NCBI GenBank assembly: GCA_003255025.1
Contig: QANY01013732.1
Coordinates: 1-64,000, forward strand
Length of the DNA stretch: 64,000 bases
Source: Datisca glomerata
Lineage: Eukaryota; Streptophyta; Magnoliopsida; Cucurbitales; Datiscaceae
Direction: 5' to 3'
A program made the position numbers and the translations under genes. The notes beneath the pieces were generated by a model. It had not been told where the DNA came from and did not search any database. It saw only the letters and a list, made by a program, of their open reading frames with translations. Of this stretch, positions 45,975 through 56,926 are shown in pieces. Each line of letters opens with the position of its first letter. The stretch's first letter is position 1.

Positions 45975-46840
45975 TTATCGTTCTTCTATTTCATCAAGGC
46001 TTTTTATGATGAGTTCTTCATTTTGTTGTTCATCCAGTCCGGATCTTATAGTGGGGCTTCCAATCTCAACAGGAATTACTGCTTCCGCTCCAAAAGCTAA
46101 AGCGAATGGTGTTTCTCCCGTAGTTCTGTATGCCCACAATACTGCCAATAGTTCTTCTACCAATCTCCCTTTTGCTGACTCCAATCGCTTCTTCAAGTTG
46201 TCAAGTATGATTTGGCTCGACGTTTCTACTTGCCTTTTTCTTTATTGATCGGAGGGAGTAGAGAACTGGTTAGTAATCTTTAGTCCTTCACAGAAAGTTT
46301 TTAACATACTTCCAGTGAACTAAAGCCCATTGTCTAAAACGAGTATCTTTGGTATGCTAAATATGAATATTATACTCTTCCATAAAAATCCATTTACTGT
46401 TTCATCATGTATTCTTGTGAAAGCTTCAGCATCAATCCATTTGGTGAAGTGGTCTGTTGCTACTAGTAAAAAACATTTCTAGGCAGGTGCCACTAGAAAT
46501 GAGGTGCCATTGGAAGCAGACCGATGATGTCAAGTGCCAATTGCATGAAAGGCCACGTACTTTTTACTGCTATCAATTCACCATAGGACACCTCAGCTAG
46601 TGGAGCAAAATGCTGGCATCAATCTCAGCCCTTCACATACTATTTGGCATCTTGATGCATTACGGGCCAGTAATATCCTTCGTTCAGGACTTTATGAGCT
46701 AGTGACCCTCCTCCAGTATAATTGCCGCATTTCCCTTTGTGTATTTCATCCAAAACATGTCGGGCTTCCTTTTATTTCAAGCATTTTAGGTACATGCCTC
46801 TAAATGATTTTCTATACAATAATCCATTTATTAATGTGTA
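45975..46840 (-). pseudogene. outer Tat integrase
   Basis: The zinc-binding region reads IHKGKCGNYTGGGSLAHKV and GYYWPVMHQDAK (about 46670-46780), then a core with many stops. The end has AVLWAYRTTGETPFALAFG and EAVIPVEIG (about 46030-46140). The last frame (46196-45975) is open for 73 codons. This enzyme would join element DNA to the genome. Here it is broken throughout. Confidence 0.75.
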
Positions 46841-47089
46841 CCTGGCACTCTATTGTTGTACTTTTTTGGCAAGGAGATTATCCTCGGGAAATATTTCCTT
46901 TAAAAGATAACGGACTATGTCATCTTATCTCTCAACCTCGACATCTGCAATGTTGTTCCAGGGGAGAGAGGAACTTGGTTTTTCTAGAAATTCTACCGGT
47001 AAGTTTCTCCTGTACGGGAATTGCAACAATGACCCCAAATTTGTTAGCGTGTCAGTGTGTCCCTTCTCAACTCTTGGGATCTGTTGGAT

Positions 47090-47530
47090 TTCCTAACTTT
47101 TCAATATGTGTATCAGTTCCTTTACCCGTTGTAGATAGCTAACCATCCTTTCATTTTTCCTACATATTCTCCAGTGTCATGTTTCACAATCAACATGGAA
47201 TCACAAAATATTTTTACATATGTTACCTCATATTCCCGTAGCAAATATACTCCAGCAATTAGCGTTTCATATTCTGCTTCGTTATTTGACGCGTTGAATC
47301 CAAATGAGATAGAATGCTCTAGCGTTTCTTCAAAGGGGGTTTCTACTACTACCCCGGCTCCTGCTCCTTTACTGTTTGAAGCACCATCGACATACAGTTT
47401 TCAAGATCCATTTTCAACTTTTTCCTGAGGCTTCTGGTCAGCTCCCTCCCTAGTGAAATCTCTAACAAAATCTACTAGTGTCAGCCCCTTGATAGAAGTT
47501 CTGATTTCATAGTAACTTTCGTACCAGCTT
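47090..47530 (-). pseudogene. outer Tat RNase H
   Basis: The minus strand shows a DGASN-like start near 47395. A segment compatible with GAGV-x-ETPFEET follows (near 47340), then NEAEYETLIAG (near 47280), where the Glu is a catalytic acid. Two frame changes are needed to follow it, so it is non-functional. Confidence 0.6.
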
Positions 47531-47842
47531 AACTCGATTGACCTTTTCACCATGATCATACTTACCTCTGGAGAGTGCTGGAGAGTGCAGAAGACTTTTA
47601 ACGGGTGAGTCTGTTAAAACTTTGATGCTATGTGCCGGAAATATGGTCTCAGCTTTCGTGCAACAGTTACAATTGCCAATACCAATGTCTCCATCCGTTT
47701 GTATCTCGTCTCGGCCGTCACCAGGCTCTTGCTTATAAAGTAATAGGTATTCTACTTCCATATTTCCTCCCTGATGAGTACAGCACTGACGACTACTTCA
47801 CAAACGACAACATATAGTGGAAGTTGTTCACCTGGTACTGGT

Positions 47843-48803
47843 TTAGAGAGCAGAGGGAGTTGTAAGATATTTTTTAATTGTGCTGAGAGCTTCCTCACAT
47901 TCCTCGTTCCGTCCGTCCATAGAGTTTTTTCTCAAATTTTCAATAAATAGTTTGTACTTATCCGTAGCCTTAAGATGAATCTGTTCCAGGCGTCTAATCT
48001 TGTCGTTACCCCCTTTATCTCTTTTCGGTTCTTTGGAGATTTCATCTTCATGGTTGCATTGTCTGGATTTACTTATAACCCCAGCTGCGTCACCAGATGC
48101 CCGAGAAACTTTCTGCAACCACCTCGAACGTGCATTATCCTTATTCAGCTTCATGTAGTTTTTCCTAAGGATTGCAAAAGCTTCTTTGAGATCCCGAACA
48201 TGGTCAACTCGTTTCTTGCTTTTGAACAACATGTCATCCACGTAGGCTTCTATGTTTTTTCCAATTTGTTCGTGAAAAATATTGTTCAGAAAGCCTCTAA
48301 TAAGTTGCACCTACATTTTTCAAGCCAAAAGGCATAACCTTATAACGATAGATACCATATTCAGTAATGAAATAAGTATTTTCTTGTTCAGGTTAGAACA
48401 TTTTCACCTGATTTTATCTGGAGTATGCATCCATAAAACTGAGAAGTTCGTGTTCTGAAGTGGCATCGACCATTTAATCTATCTTTGGAAATGAATAGTC
48501 ATCATTGGGTCAAGCTTTATTTAAGCCAGTGAAGTCCACACAGATCCTCTATTTTCCATTTTTCTTCCGTACCATCACCATGTTAGCCACCCACTTATAG
48601 TAGTTGACTTCTCGGATGAAACCAGTCGCCAAGAGCTTTTCAACTTCTTCCTTGATTGCCTTATTCCATTCTGGGGAAAAACTTTTCTTCTGCAGCTTCA
48701 CTGATTTTACAGTTGGATTCCTATTCAACTTGTGACAAATAATTTCTTCTGGAATACCCGACATCTCTTGCGCCGTAGTCGCAAACACATCTTTTTTTTC
48801 CAC
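47843..48803 (-). pseudogene. outer Tat reverse transcriptase
   Basis: Begins CHKLNRNP and KKSFSPEWNKAIKEEVEKLLATGFIREV (near 48620-48720), with the palm start MVMVRKKNGK. Then comes a gap with stops (48310-48548). The catalytic AYVDDML (near 48230) is followed by LKEAFAILRKNYMKLN. A frame shift near 48125 wrecks the rest, although a connection-like piece (NEECEEALSTIKKYL) is visible near 47880. Confidence 0.75.
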
Positions 48804-48977
48804 AGAAATTCCACTAATCTTTCTTTTTCATCCTTTTCGAGGCGGGAATCGATGTTCGTCGTTTCTGCGTTCCTTCTTCCAAACATACACGTTATGTTTC
48901 TTCTCTCGCCTCGTACCTCAGACCATCTTGCATGTCTTTCTATGATTGTTATAAATCTACGGGTTGCTTACCTTCTG

Positions 48978-49361
48978 CTATTTTGTAGCATTTTTCTTGA
49001 TAGATTTCAGAGCGGTCACATAATAGATGTGAGCAATATCTTGATCCCCTCTTATCGTTTTAACTTTCTCAGGTGATGGATAATTCAAAACTTGGTAGAA
49101 AGTCAAGGGGACGTCTTTCAATTTATCATGCAAAGTCCTCCCATGGATAGCATTATATGAGGATGACATATTCTGGATCATGAACTCTGTCATGTAGTTA
49201 AAGGTTTCTACGTTCACCACGTGAATGAGGGTTCCTTCTAAGTAACTATTGGCTTCATTGAAGCCTATCAGTAGTTGTGAAGTTACTTGCAGGTTTTGTT
49301 CTCTCATTGACATTTTCCCCCAAGGTCGCCCGTTATAGAATGTCTGCAGCACTCTCGTCAT
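48978..49361 (-). pseudogene. outer Tat protease region, C-terminal part
   Basis: A 127-codon frame has QLLIGFNE, TFNYMTEFMIQNMSSSYNAIHGRTLHDKLKDVP and VKTIRGDQDIAHIYYVTAL, matching the second half of Ty3 aspartic proteases (YNAIxGR) and the link to RT. The active-site DTG half is not recognisable upstream. Confidence 0.65.
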
Positions 49362-49733
49362 CGACCAAGACTCTCCTCCGTAAGAAGTTGCCTACATGTA
49401 TTGAAATTACAAGAGCATCGTTGTGACACCCATCCTTCTCTAAATCTAGGTCATCAAACATCAGAGGGGATTTTCACTGAAACTCGAGGGCCCTTCCAGG
49501 CGTTTCTCTAGTATCGGCTTCTTGTAACACATTTCTTTCTCTCCTGGTCTTCCCTTCATGTTATGTAAGCGTAATAACCGTGTCGACGATATAGAGAGGT
49601 TGTTTCCATTGTCGCACTCATCCTCCCCGTGATTATCCTTTTCAACTTCTAATTTCTATTCTTCTTTTTTCACAAACTAGCGGAGATACCCTTCTTTAAT
49701 CAACTGCTCTTATTAAAGGAGCAGTACTTATCT

Positions 49734-50640
49734 TTATCTTTGAAATGTTGTTCCTTTATGAGCGGTGATAGTTTCTTCAGCCAAGGCTTGTCTTTGATCA
49801 TGTCCAGGATTTGGTTTACTGGAATGGTCAACGACATGTAAACCTTGTTCCTTGGGTATATTATGTTTGAGTCCAATCTTCGATACCCAATTCTTTCCTG
49901 CTTGTTTTTTTTCCATCATATGTTTCTATTCCGTAAAAAAATTTCGTTTTAGATCTCGAACTCCTTTCCTGCTTCCTTGATTCCCCAGTCTTCCGTTCAA
50001 CCCCTTTCAGTAGGGTTCTTTTCTCCTCTTATAGAGTAATGTAGGATTGTGCTCATTAAAAGGTATCTACCATGTACAATGGTTTCATCTTGCATAGATC
50101 TTCAAACAAGGGTGAGTTCCGGTCAAACCCCCACCTAAAGGCCAGTCTGGCAACTCGATCATCGCAATTCTCGACTTTTTCCATTCCATCCTTAAATATG
50201 TGGGTGTATTCCTGTAGCGACTCCCCTCTCTTGGCGGAAATCGTCAAGAGATACTATGCGTCTTCCATGACCACCTGATAGGTAGAGTACTGTTTTAGGA
50301 AGATAGAGGACATAGCAACAAAATAAGTAATCGAATGCACATGGAGAGAATTATATCATCTTAGAGTTGTCTAGTCCAGGCTGGTGGGGAACATCATGCA
50401 CATCGGCTTATCATCGTGTTGATACAACGCCATTACTTATCTGTACCGCTGAAGGTGGCCTGCGGGGTCTCTTTTTCTTTCGTAACATTTAAATTTAGGG
50501 GCCATGAAATTTTTAGGTATGAGTGTTGTTAGGATTTCGTGGCTTAATGGAGTACGGGTGATGGATTCGAGGTCGATCTTTCCCGTGCTTCCCAGGTTTC
50601 TCATCTCCATCATTTTATGCTCTAGTAATTCCTCCACCGC
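49734..50640 (-). pseudogene. outer Tat gag
   Basis: Reads PKNFMAPKFKCYERKRDPAGHLQRYR near 50470, the standard entry of Tat gag. RGESLQEYTHIFKDGMEKVENCDDRVARLAFRWG follows near 50170, the Retrotrans_gag core. A Lys/Gly-rich C-terminal piece lies near 49740-49919. No zinc knuckle is clear. Stops near 50250-50440 and 49920-50055 break the frame. Confidence 0.7.
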
Positions 50641-51044
50641 CTATTTCTCTATGACCCGGGACTGACGAGATTCTTCCTTAGCCTCTTTCACGTGGTTTTT
50701 AGATTGGACTTCTACCTCCTCCCATTGTACATTTATGTTGTTCTTGTGGTTCTCTTGTCTTACATCTTGCCCGTTGCCCCAGAGTGGATTTCTCATTCCT
50801 CATTATTCACCCTTGGATCTGGTCCTGCACAGTCTACCATGAGCTGTGCAGCGCCTATGTGTTCCTTCTTTTCATTTCATGCATCCCATTTAGAATTGTT
50901 TGCAGCATTTCTGTCGGTGGGTTTAGTTGATCCACATGATCATCTCCGTTTCTGGTCACATTGCCCTCATTCAAGGCTGCGTTCGATTTGGTTCTAGGCA
51001 TACTTAGTGTTTCCAGGGTGGGTTTCTCAAGCTTTTTCTCTCAA
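50641..51044 (-). other. outer Tat 5' leader
   Basis: Non-coding stretch between PBS and gag. The 101-residue plus-strand frame here is a shadow. Confidence 0.5.
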
Positions 51045-51062
51045 CTCTCAATGAAAGCACCA
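51045..51062 (-). promoter_or_regulatory. primer-binding site of outer Tat element
   Basis: The minus strand reads tggtgctttcattgagag, three bases after the 5' LTR end. This sequence is common at this place in plant Tat-clade elements. Confidence 0.75.
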
Positions 51063-51065
51063 AAA

Positions 51066-51533
51066 TGTAAAAGATTTTTTTCTCCATGTTAATAAAAGTT
51101 ACGATGATAATTATGAGAGAAGATAGAAGAATAAATGTTTTATGTAAAACTTTTCTTGGATTCAATTGCATTGACTAGAATTGACCGTCATTTATTGCAT
51201 GAGACTGTATTTATAGACCATTTTCAGGATATTAACAAATTAATAGGGGCATGGCCACATTCCCCCTATATTTTCAGTAGTGTCATCATATTCCTAGAAT
51301 TATCCCGATGTTTGTGGATCTTTCCCAAACGTAGCCCCTATGACTTGCTTGTTTTTCTCAACTACTAAGCTGAGTATAATGCCTAATAATTGCTGAATTA
51401 ATTATGGCCGCCCGATCTCTTCCCGTGATTCTGATCTCCCCCTTCTTATTTCCCCATGATGGAGATCTCCTCACTTCTTCTTGATTGGTTCTCTTCCATC
51501 CACGTGGCACAGTGAATATCTTATACCTGTTCA
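51066..51533 (-). repeat. 5' LTR of outer Tat element
   Basis: Starts tgtaaaag on the plus strand and ends gttca, so it keeps TG...CA. It aligns throughout with 2966-3446. It carries the same G-box (cacgtgg near 51500) and TATA box. Confidence 0.82.
51208..51215 (-). promoter_or_regulatory. TATA box of outer 5' LTR
   Basis: tataaata on the minus strand, conserved in both LTRs, about 140 bases from the PBS side of the LTR, so the R-U5 part would be short. Confidence 0.55.
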
Positions 51534-51538
51534 GAAAC
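51534..51538. repeat. right target-site duplication (gaaac) of outer Ty3 element
   Basis: Identical to 2961-2965 and directly adjacent to the CA end of the LTR. Confidence 0.75.
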
Positions 51539-53480
51539 ATCTAAAGGGTATATTATTGCAAATAACCATTTTTCTTCTTCTTTTTTTCTTTTTATTCTTA
51601 TCAATAAATAATTAAATATGAGAGAATCTGAGATACCGTTTTTTAACATGAGGTTATTATGTTGAATAAAAATAATCTCGATCATTTTGTAGATAGTTGA
51701 ATAAAAAACAATTGTCCAAATTCTTATGGTATAAAATTAAAAAAAAATAGATAAAAATGATTGTTTTCATTTTCATAAACAATCTCGATCATTTTGTTTT
51801 CAACGGTCGAGATAAAAAAAATTGTTTTCGGATTGGCCTAAGAGGAGATAATCCTAGATCCAATATTATTTGCATGTAATTTTCTAGAAAAAGTTTTTAA
51901 AAACTACTAAAAAAATTTGCATGTACCTTACATGTTATTCATATAAAATAAAAATATCAACACCTTAAAAGTATGTAAAAACTCATTTTATAGATCACAC
52001 ATAAACATAAACTAATTAAACAGATGTACGACTATGCGTCATTTATACTTTTAATATATAAAATGCATTGAAAAGAAGTTATTGAGTGTTTATACGTAAT
52101 CATTATATTCATGCAAAAAGTTTTTGGACAAAATAGGGATATCATTCAACCGAATAAACCACAAAGATCCACCAGTGATTATAGATGAAATCACAACAGA
52201 CTGACATATAAAAGACAACAATACATATACTAAATCAAACCATAACACTAGAAATATGCTGTAGTAGGGGAAAGAAAATTTAGCACCAGTATCTTTGGCG
52301 CGTTCGATATACTTCCATTGCCCGTAAGGGCTTGACTGGTTGAAGAGAGATTGCATAGTTATCTGCTACTGATCCATTGTAAACAGACATCTGCCATTAA
52401 AGAGTCACTAAAAATGTATATCTAGAACAAAACAAACTAGAACAAGAAAATACAACCGAAACAACAAAACCCAAAACTAAACTGGGGGACAACTATTATA
52501 GATTTAGATCCGTAGAAACCCAACACGGATCTAGATCTACGAACAACCACTATATAGATCTAGACTACAGATGAAAACCTTCATATATTAAATGGATCTA
52601 AAGAGGAAAACCACCTAGATTTAGATATTGGAGAACAACTAAAGAAAAAATAAAGGAGAATAAACAACTGAAAGATGGCGAAAATCCCACCGGAGATAGA
52701 GATCATCCGGTAAGGAAGCCTTTCATTTTTTTCAGAAACCAATGAACATGAAGAAACGCAAGAGGCTGAGAGAAAGAGAGAGAGTTTATTATTGGTAGTT
52801 TATGTATCTCTTGAAGAGACGAGTTCTCTTACGTCGCCTCAACAAAAAATGTATCTTCAAGACATGAGTTTAGGTGATACAGAAATTTTTTTCCAACATA
52901 CCCAAAGTGTATCATTTTCCTTATAATTTTCAAAACCATAAATTTTAAAACAAAAAAACATATTGCTACTATAAAAATACCTCTATTTTCTTTCATATGA
53001 ATATATGAGATGAAAGTTGAGATCCCAATAAGTGATTTGTTCATTAAATCTCTAGCCATCTATAATATCACGAACGTCTAGAATAAGCTCAAAATAAATA
53101 TGAAGTGAAAATATATTATTTTTACTTTTTATTTTTAAGATTAATTTAGATGATCCATTCAATAGACGATCTAGATTGAATAAGATTCTCATATTCTTAG
53201 ACAGAATTTTAATCTTAATTTAGATGGTCATTTAATGAATAATTTCCTCTAGTTCACAAATGTGTCACGTAATTATCTTTCTGGGTGATAGTGAAAGATT
53301 TGTACTTATATAATTATTGCATTGAGATTATCTATCAATTTCAAATACTTCAGTTTTTAATTAAAATACAAAAGCTAAAATAAAATCATACCACTTGGTG
53401 TTAATCTGAATCGATAACGCTAGTAAGCGGACGAGACTAATTTTCTAGAACCCTCCTTTTTGCTTCCTGGACCTCGACCC
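51539..53480. other. intergenic DNA, no gene recognised
   Basis: AT-rich. About 52490-52680 contains repeated gatctagat phrases and a 12-codon ORF (atggcgaaaatcccacc...) in front of a stop, resembling the start of a lost transcript. The minus-strand frames at 52090 and 52829 have no family features. Confidence 0.4.
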
Positions 53481-53544
53481 AGTTTAATAGAGATTCATGT
53501 GCTCATGCCTCTCCTGGCCGAATCCCAACTGGTTCATCCCCTAC

Positions 53545-53650
53545 CCCTACTGGTCTGCACAAAATAAATATTGATGCTTCTGTTTCTTTCACCACCACTG
53601 GATTTGGGATAGTGAAGGCTCTGTTATTTTGGCTGCCTTAGAATTTTATA
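53545..53650 (+). pseudogene. LINE RNase H (RVT_3) scrap
   Basis: Reads HKINIDASVSF then, after a small frame change, DSEGSVILAALEF. This fits the K-x-N-x-D-A ... D-x-x-G-x-x-x-x-A pattern of the RNase H domain at the end of plant LINE ORF2. Only about 35 residues are recognisable. Confidence 0.45.
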
Positions 53651-54906
53651 ATTTGATAGTCAATTGTAAATTAGATCAAATCTATCAAAATGCATGCACC
53701 ATCACAGTTTAAATAATTCTAAAAGAGCCATATCCATATAATTTTTAAGAGTGTAATTCAACTTTTAAATCAAGGGTCTTTACATAACTATTGTATTAAG
53801 GCATGTTTGATTCATGCTATTCTTTATCATAATGCTCTTGTAATTGAATTAATGTTTTTGTTTGAAGTGATCGTTATATTATGATGCAATCATACTTTAC
53901 ATGTAATTATAATTTATAAATTTTTGAGACAATTGAATTGCAGTAAAAAAGTAAAAAATTAGAGTGATCCTAATTTCCAATAAAATAGCAATCCTTATAA
54001 GAAAAAAAATTATTTGGTACCCTTGTGTACTAAGAAATAGTAAATGTACTATTATTATTATGAGAATACTTAACATCATTTGAGATTATATAATAAACTA
54101 TATTAATTTAATGAAAATGAACTTTATTAAAGTTTAGTACTAGCATTATTAATTTAAGTAAATATTGATCAAAGATAGTTAAAATTCATCTAAAATTTAC
54201 ACATGAAAATGTCTTTGTTTTTTTTGTATAATAATAAAATTAAAAAACTATTTAAATAACTTCCCATTATGTAAACAAACTTATAACAAAAGTGAGGCTA
54301 TACTAAATATTTCAATCCTAAATTGACACTCGTCTTTCAGAGATTACCATATACAATCAAACATGACAATCATATTTTGTTACTAATTAAATTGTCACAA
54401 ATTCAATTACGATGATCATTAAAATTTCTGCAAACTAAATTACCCCTAGAATAATTTTTTACATAACTATTTTTTGACAACTAAGAAATTGTCTTTTAAA
54501 TACTTGGACGAAATCATTTTTTAAAAGACGATTTCTGCCACATGGTAATTGTCTTCTGAAAAATTGATGTTAACTTTAAACAAAAATGTCTTGAATTTTA
54601 GAAATCATCCTCAAATTTATCTTTACAAAAGACGACTTCTAATAACTTGAGTTGTAATCATTTCATTGTTCAATCATTGTCAATAAAATGTGTAAATGGC
54701 AATCTTACTTCGCTGTTTGGGTCTGCATAATTTTTGGGCGGAGCCATGAATATGGATTAATATTCTTTAGAATTACGCAAATATGTATGTATATATGTAT
54801 TTATTCTTTAGATTTACACAAATAAGTATATTGCCACATTGTGTGTTAAGCTTGTTTTTTTTGTCTATTGTATCTTGCTAGAAAGAAATAGAAGAGTTTT
54901 CTTAGG
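53651..54906. other. AT-rich intergenic DNA
   Basis: No ORF is supported. About 54470-54640 repeats the idea aaagacgatttct / aaaagacgacttct with a spacing of about 95 bases, probably an old non-autonomous transposon fragment. Confidence 0.4.
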
Positions 54907-54913
54907 TAAGATT

Positions 54914-55977
54914 AGGGGTGTTCAACGGTCGGTCTGATCGAACTTTTAGAGGAAAATATGACTAGATCGAAAATCACACTCCTCTTATATGGAGGACCGA
55001 ACGGACCAAAAATTTGAAAAAATTCGGACCCACCAGACTGAAATTCAACGGTCGGTTCGGATGGACTTAACAGACTAAATAACTGTTTTACAATAAATGT
55101 CTGAGCTGTGGGAGAGGGAGAGGGTCTGAGGGTCTGAGTGAGAGGCAGAGTCGTGAGACGTGAGAGGGGCTGAGTTGAGGGAGAGAGTGAAGAGGGATTG
55201 AGCTGAGGGAGGGGAGAGGTGAGAGGGGCTGAGCTGAGGGAGAGAGAGTGAAGAGGGACTGAGATGAGGGAGGCGAGAGGTGAGAGGCAGAATCGTGAGA
55301 CGTGAGAGGGGCTGAGCTGAGGGAGAGAGAGTGAAGAGGGACTAAGCTGAGGGAGGGGAGAAGTGAGAGGCAGAGTCGTGAGACGGGAGAGGAGCTGAGC
55401 TGAGGGAGAGAGAGTGAAAATGGACTGAGCTGAGGGAGAGAGAGTGAAGAGGGACTGAGCTGAGGGAGAGAGAGTGAAGAGGGACTGAGCTGAGGGAGGG
55501 GAGAGGTGAGAGGGAGTGTCGTGAGACGTGAGAGAGGTTGAGCTGAGGGGGAGAGAGTGAAGAGGGACTGAGCTGAGGGAGGGGAGAGGTGAGACGTGAG
55601 AGGGGCTGAGCTGAGGGAGAGAGAGAGTGAAGAGGGACTGATCTGAGGGAGGGGAGAGGTAAGAGGGGCTGGCTGGAGGCGAGACGCGAGAGGCACTGGC
55701 TAGAGGCGAGACGCAAAGAATGAGAGGGTCTGACTGAGCTGAGGGAGAGAAGAAAAATAATCTAAAACCCTAAAAGATTACATATATATATATATACACA
55801 CACACTATACGGTCGGACCGGTCCAAAACTGACAAAAATTTTAGACCGGTCTAAAATTTTGATCCTCTCTAAAAGGAGGCCGAACTGACCACTAATAATA
55901 AAAATATCATCCAAACCGATCAAATTCGACTCGGATCGATTCGGACTAAACAGTCTTGACGGTTTTTTAACACCCCT
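54914..55977. mobile_element. non-autonomous inverted-repeat element filled with minisatellite
   Basis: The ends aggggtgttcaacggtcggt and acggttttttaacacccct form a terminal inverted repeat (aggggtgtt/aacacccct). Subterminal DNA on both sides is rich in cggaccgg/cgatcgg-like phrases. The phrase taagatt flanks both ends (54907-54913 and 55981-55987). The core, 55088-55745, is a GA-rich minisatellite. The termini recall hAT-like MITEs, but no transposase is present. The superfamily is uncertain. Confidence 0.65.
55088..55745. repeat. GA-rich minisatellite
   Basis: Tandem and higher-order repeats of gctgagctgagggagagagagtgaagagggactgag with ggggagaggtgagagg and cagagtcgtgagacg sub-units. All are purine-rich on the plus strand. 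The 202- and 124-residue Ser/Leu/Pro frames on the minus strand are its translation and not genes. Confidence 0.85.
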
Positions 55978-55987
55978 AGATAAGATT

Positions 55988-56770
55988 GTTGATTCCTCTT
56001 TAACCGCCAAAAAAGTTATAAGGATGTTAGGGAGAGAATTATTTTCCTTTCTAAAAATAGGAAATTTCTATTCTATTAGCTCTGATTTCCTAGACAAACA
56101 TGCTCATGTAGAGGCTTGTAGTTTTGTTCTGTTTTATGCCTGAGATATACTCATTATATTTACGTCTTTGGTTAATAATATTTAACCACTATCTTAAAAA
56201 AATTCTAAATTAGATCATGTTTAATGATATTACATTTATTCTTTTTTTTGTCAATGAAAAGATGAGACAACACGGGGTTTGATGAAAGGAAGAGGTAACA
56301 TGGAGTTTGATGAAAGGAGGAGGCAAAATGGGATTTGAAACCATTGATGTTAACTTTGAAAAATATTTTCTATAACCATCTGGCTTAGGAGGTTCAGTCT
56401 TACACGGATCCTTGATTCCTTCCACTCACAAAACCTTGCTCATAGTCAAAGGCATCGTTATTATTCATGCATCCATCAATTTGATAGTGAATCCACGATT
56501 TGATTCCCCATGTGATTACAAAAAGACAATTCTAATTTACATAAAATAGATGAGTGAAAGTGAAAAATAACATAAAATATAAATATAATTGAATTATTAT
56601 TTTATTTGTAGTAATGTTTAACTTATGCAACAATTCTAATTTACAAATAATTTTAATTTATCTTTCAATGAGCTAATTCAATTAAAATGATAATGATAAT
56701 TATAAATTCCACATCTTAATGGCACTTAGAATCAATTAAACGACCATGTTGCCATCACAAAATCTATAGC
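55988..56770. other. intergenic DNA downstream of the UGT gene
   Basis: AT-rich, with two phrases of the type acatgg(a/g)tttgatgaaagga(g)gaggcaaa repeated at about 56270-56335. No gene is seen. Confidence 0.45.
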
Positions 56771-56773
56771 AAT

Positions 56774-56890
56774 TTGTCTCTTGTGGGCAGGCCTACATTT
56801 TGTCTCTTGTGGGCAGGCCTACATTTTGAGTAGTTGACCCTTGCCAATTATGATTTCTTTTTGTCCCTTGCCAATTATGATTTCTGTTTG
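56774..56890. repeat. two adjacent small tandem duplications in the UGT 3' flank
   Basis: Unit 1, ttgtctcttgtgggcaggcctacatt, occurs twice end to end (about 56775-56827). Unit 2, cccttgccaattatgatttct, occurs twice with about 5 bases between (about 56838-56885). Both lie within 160 bases of the UGT stop codon, probably in the 3' UTR. Confidence 0.8.
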
Positions 56891-56926
56891 CAACAATGAC
56901 TATTGAACGTTTGACTAGGAAAGCCT

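Larger units (their letters stand above)
2966..51533 (-). mobile_element. outer Ty3/gypsy Tat-type retrotransposon, expanded to 48.6 kb by nested insertions
   Basis: The two LTRs align over their whole length and are flanked by the same 5-bp target site. Reading on the minus strand from the right, the order is 5' LTR, primer-binding site, gag, protease, RT, RNase H, integrase. Then comes an antisense ORF on the opposite strand, then the 3' LTR. An antisense ORF between pol and the 3' LTR is a known architecture of some plant Tat-clade families (RIRE2/Grande-like). The element is dead: each domain has stops or frame breaks. By eye the LTRs differ at about 20 of 165 aligned bases near their inner and outer ends, so the insertion is old. 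About 40 kb of later insertions occupy the antisense-ORF intron (4621 to about 44345). Confidence 0.8.

Noticed and set aside
45199..46250. Plus-strand ORFs of 70-122 residues
   Set aside because: They are reverse-strand shadows of the Tat integrase and its pyrimidine-rich flank.
52090..53059. Two minus-strand ORFs (88 and 76 residues)
   Set aside because: AT-rich hydrophobic frames without recognisable motifs, in DNA that looks intergenic.
55088..55716. Ser/Leu/Pro-rich protein of 202 residues (and overlapping 124-residue frame)
   Set aside because: It is the complement of a GA-rich minisatellite. Several frames are open at once and no non-repeat sequence is coded.
56210..56425. 71-residue minus-strand ORF next to the UGT gene
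   Set aside because: No family features. It includes a doubled gatgaaagga phrase, has no conserved start context and appears to be a chance frame.
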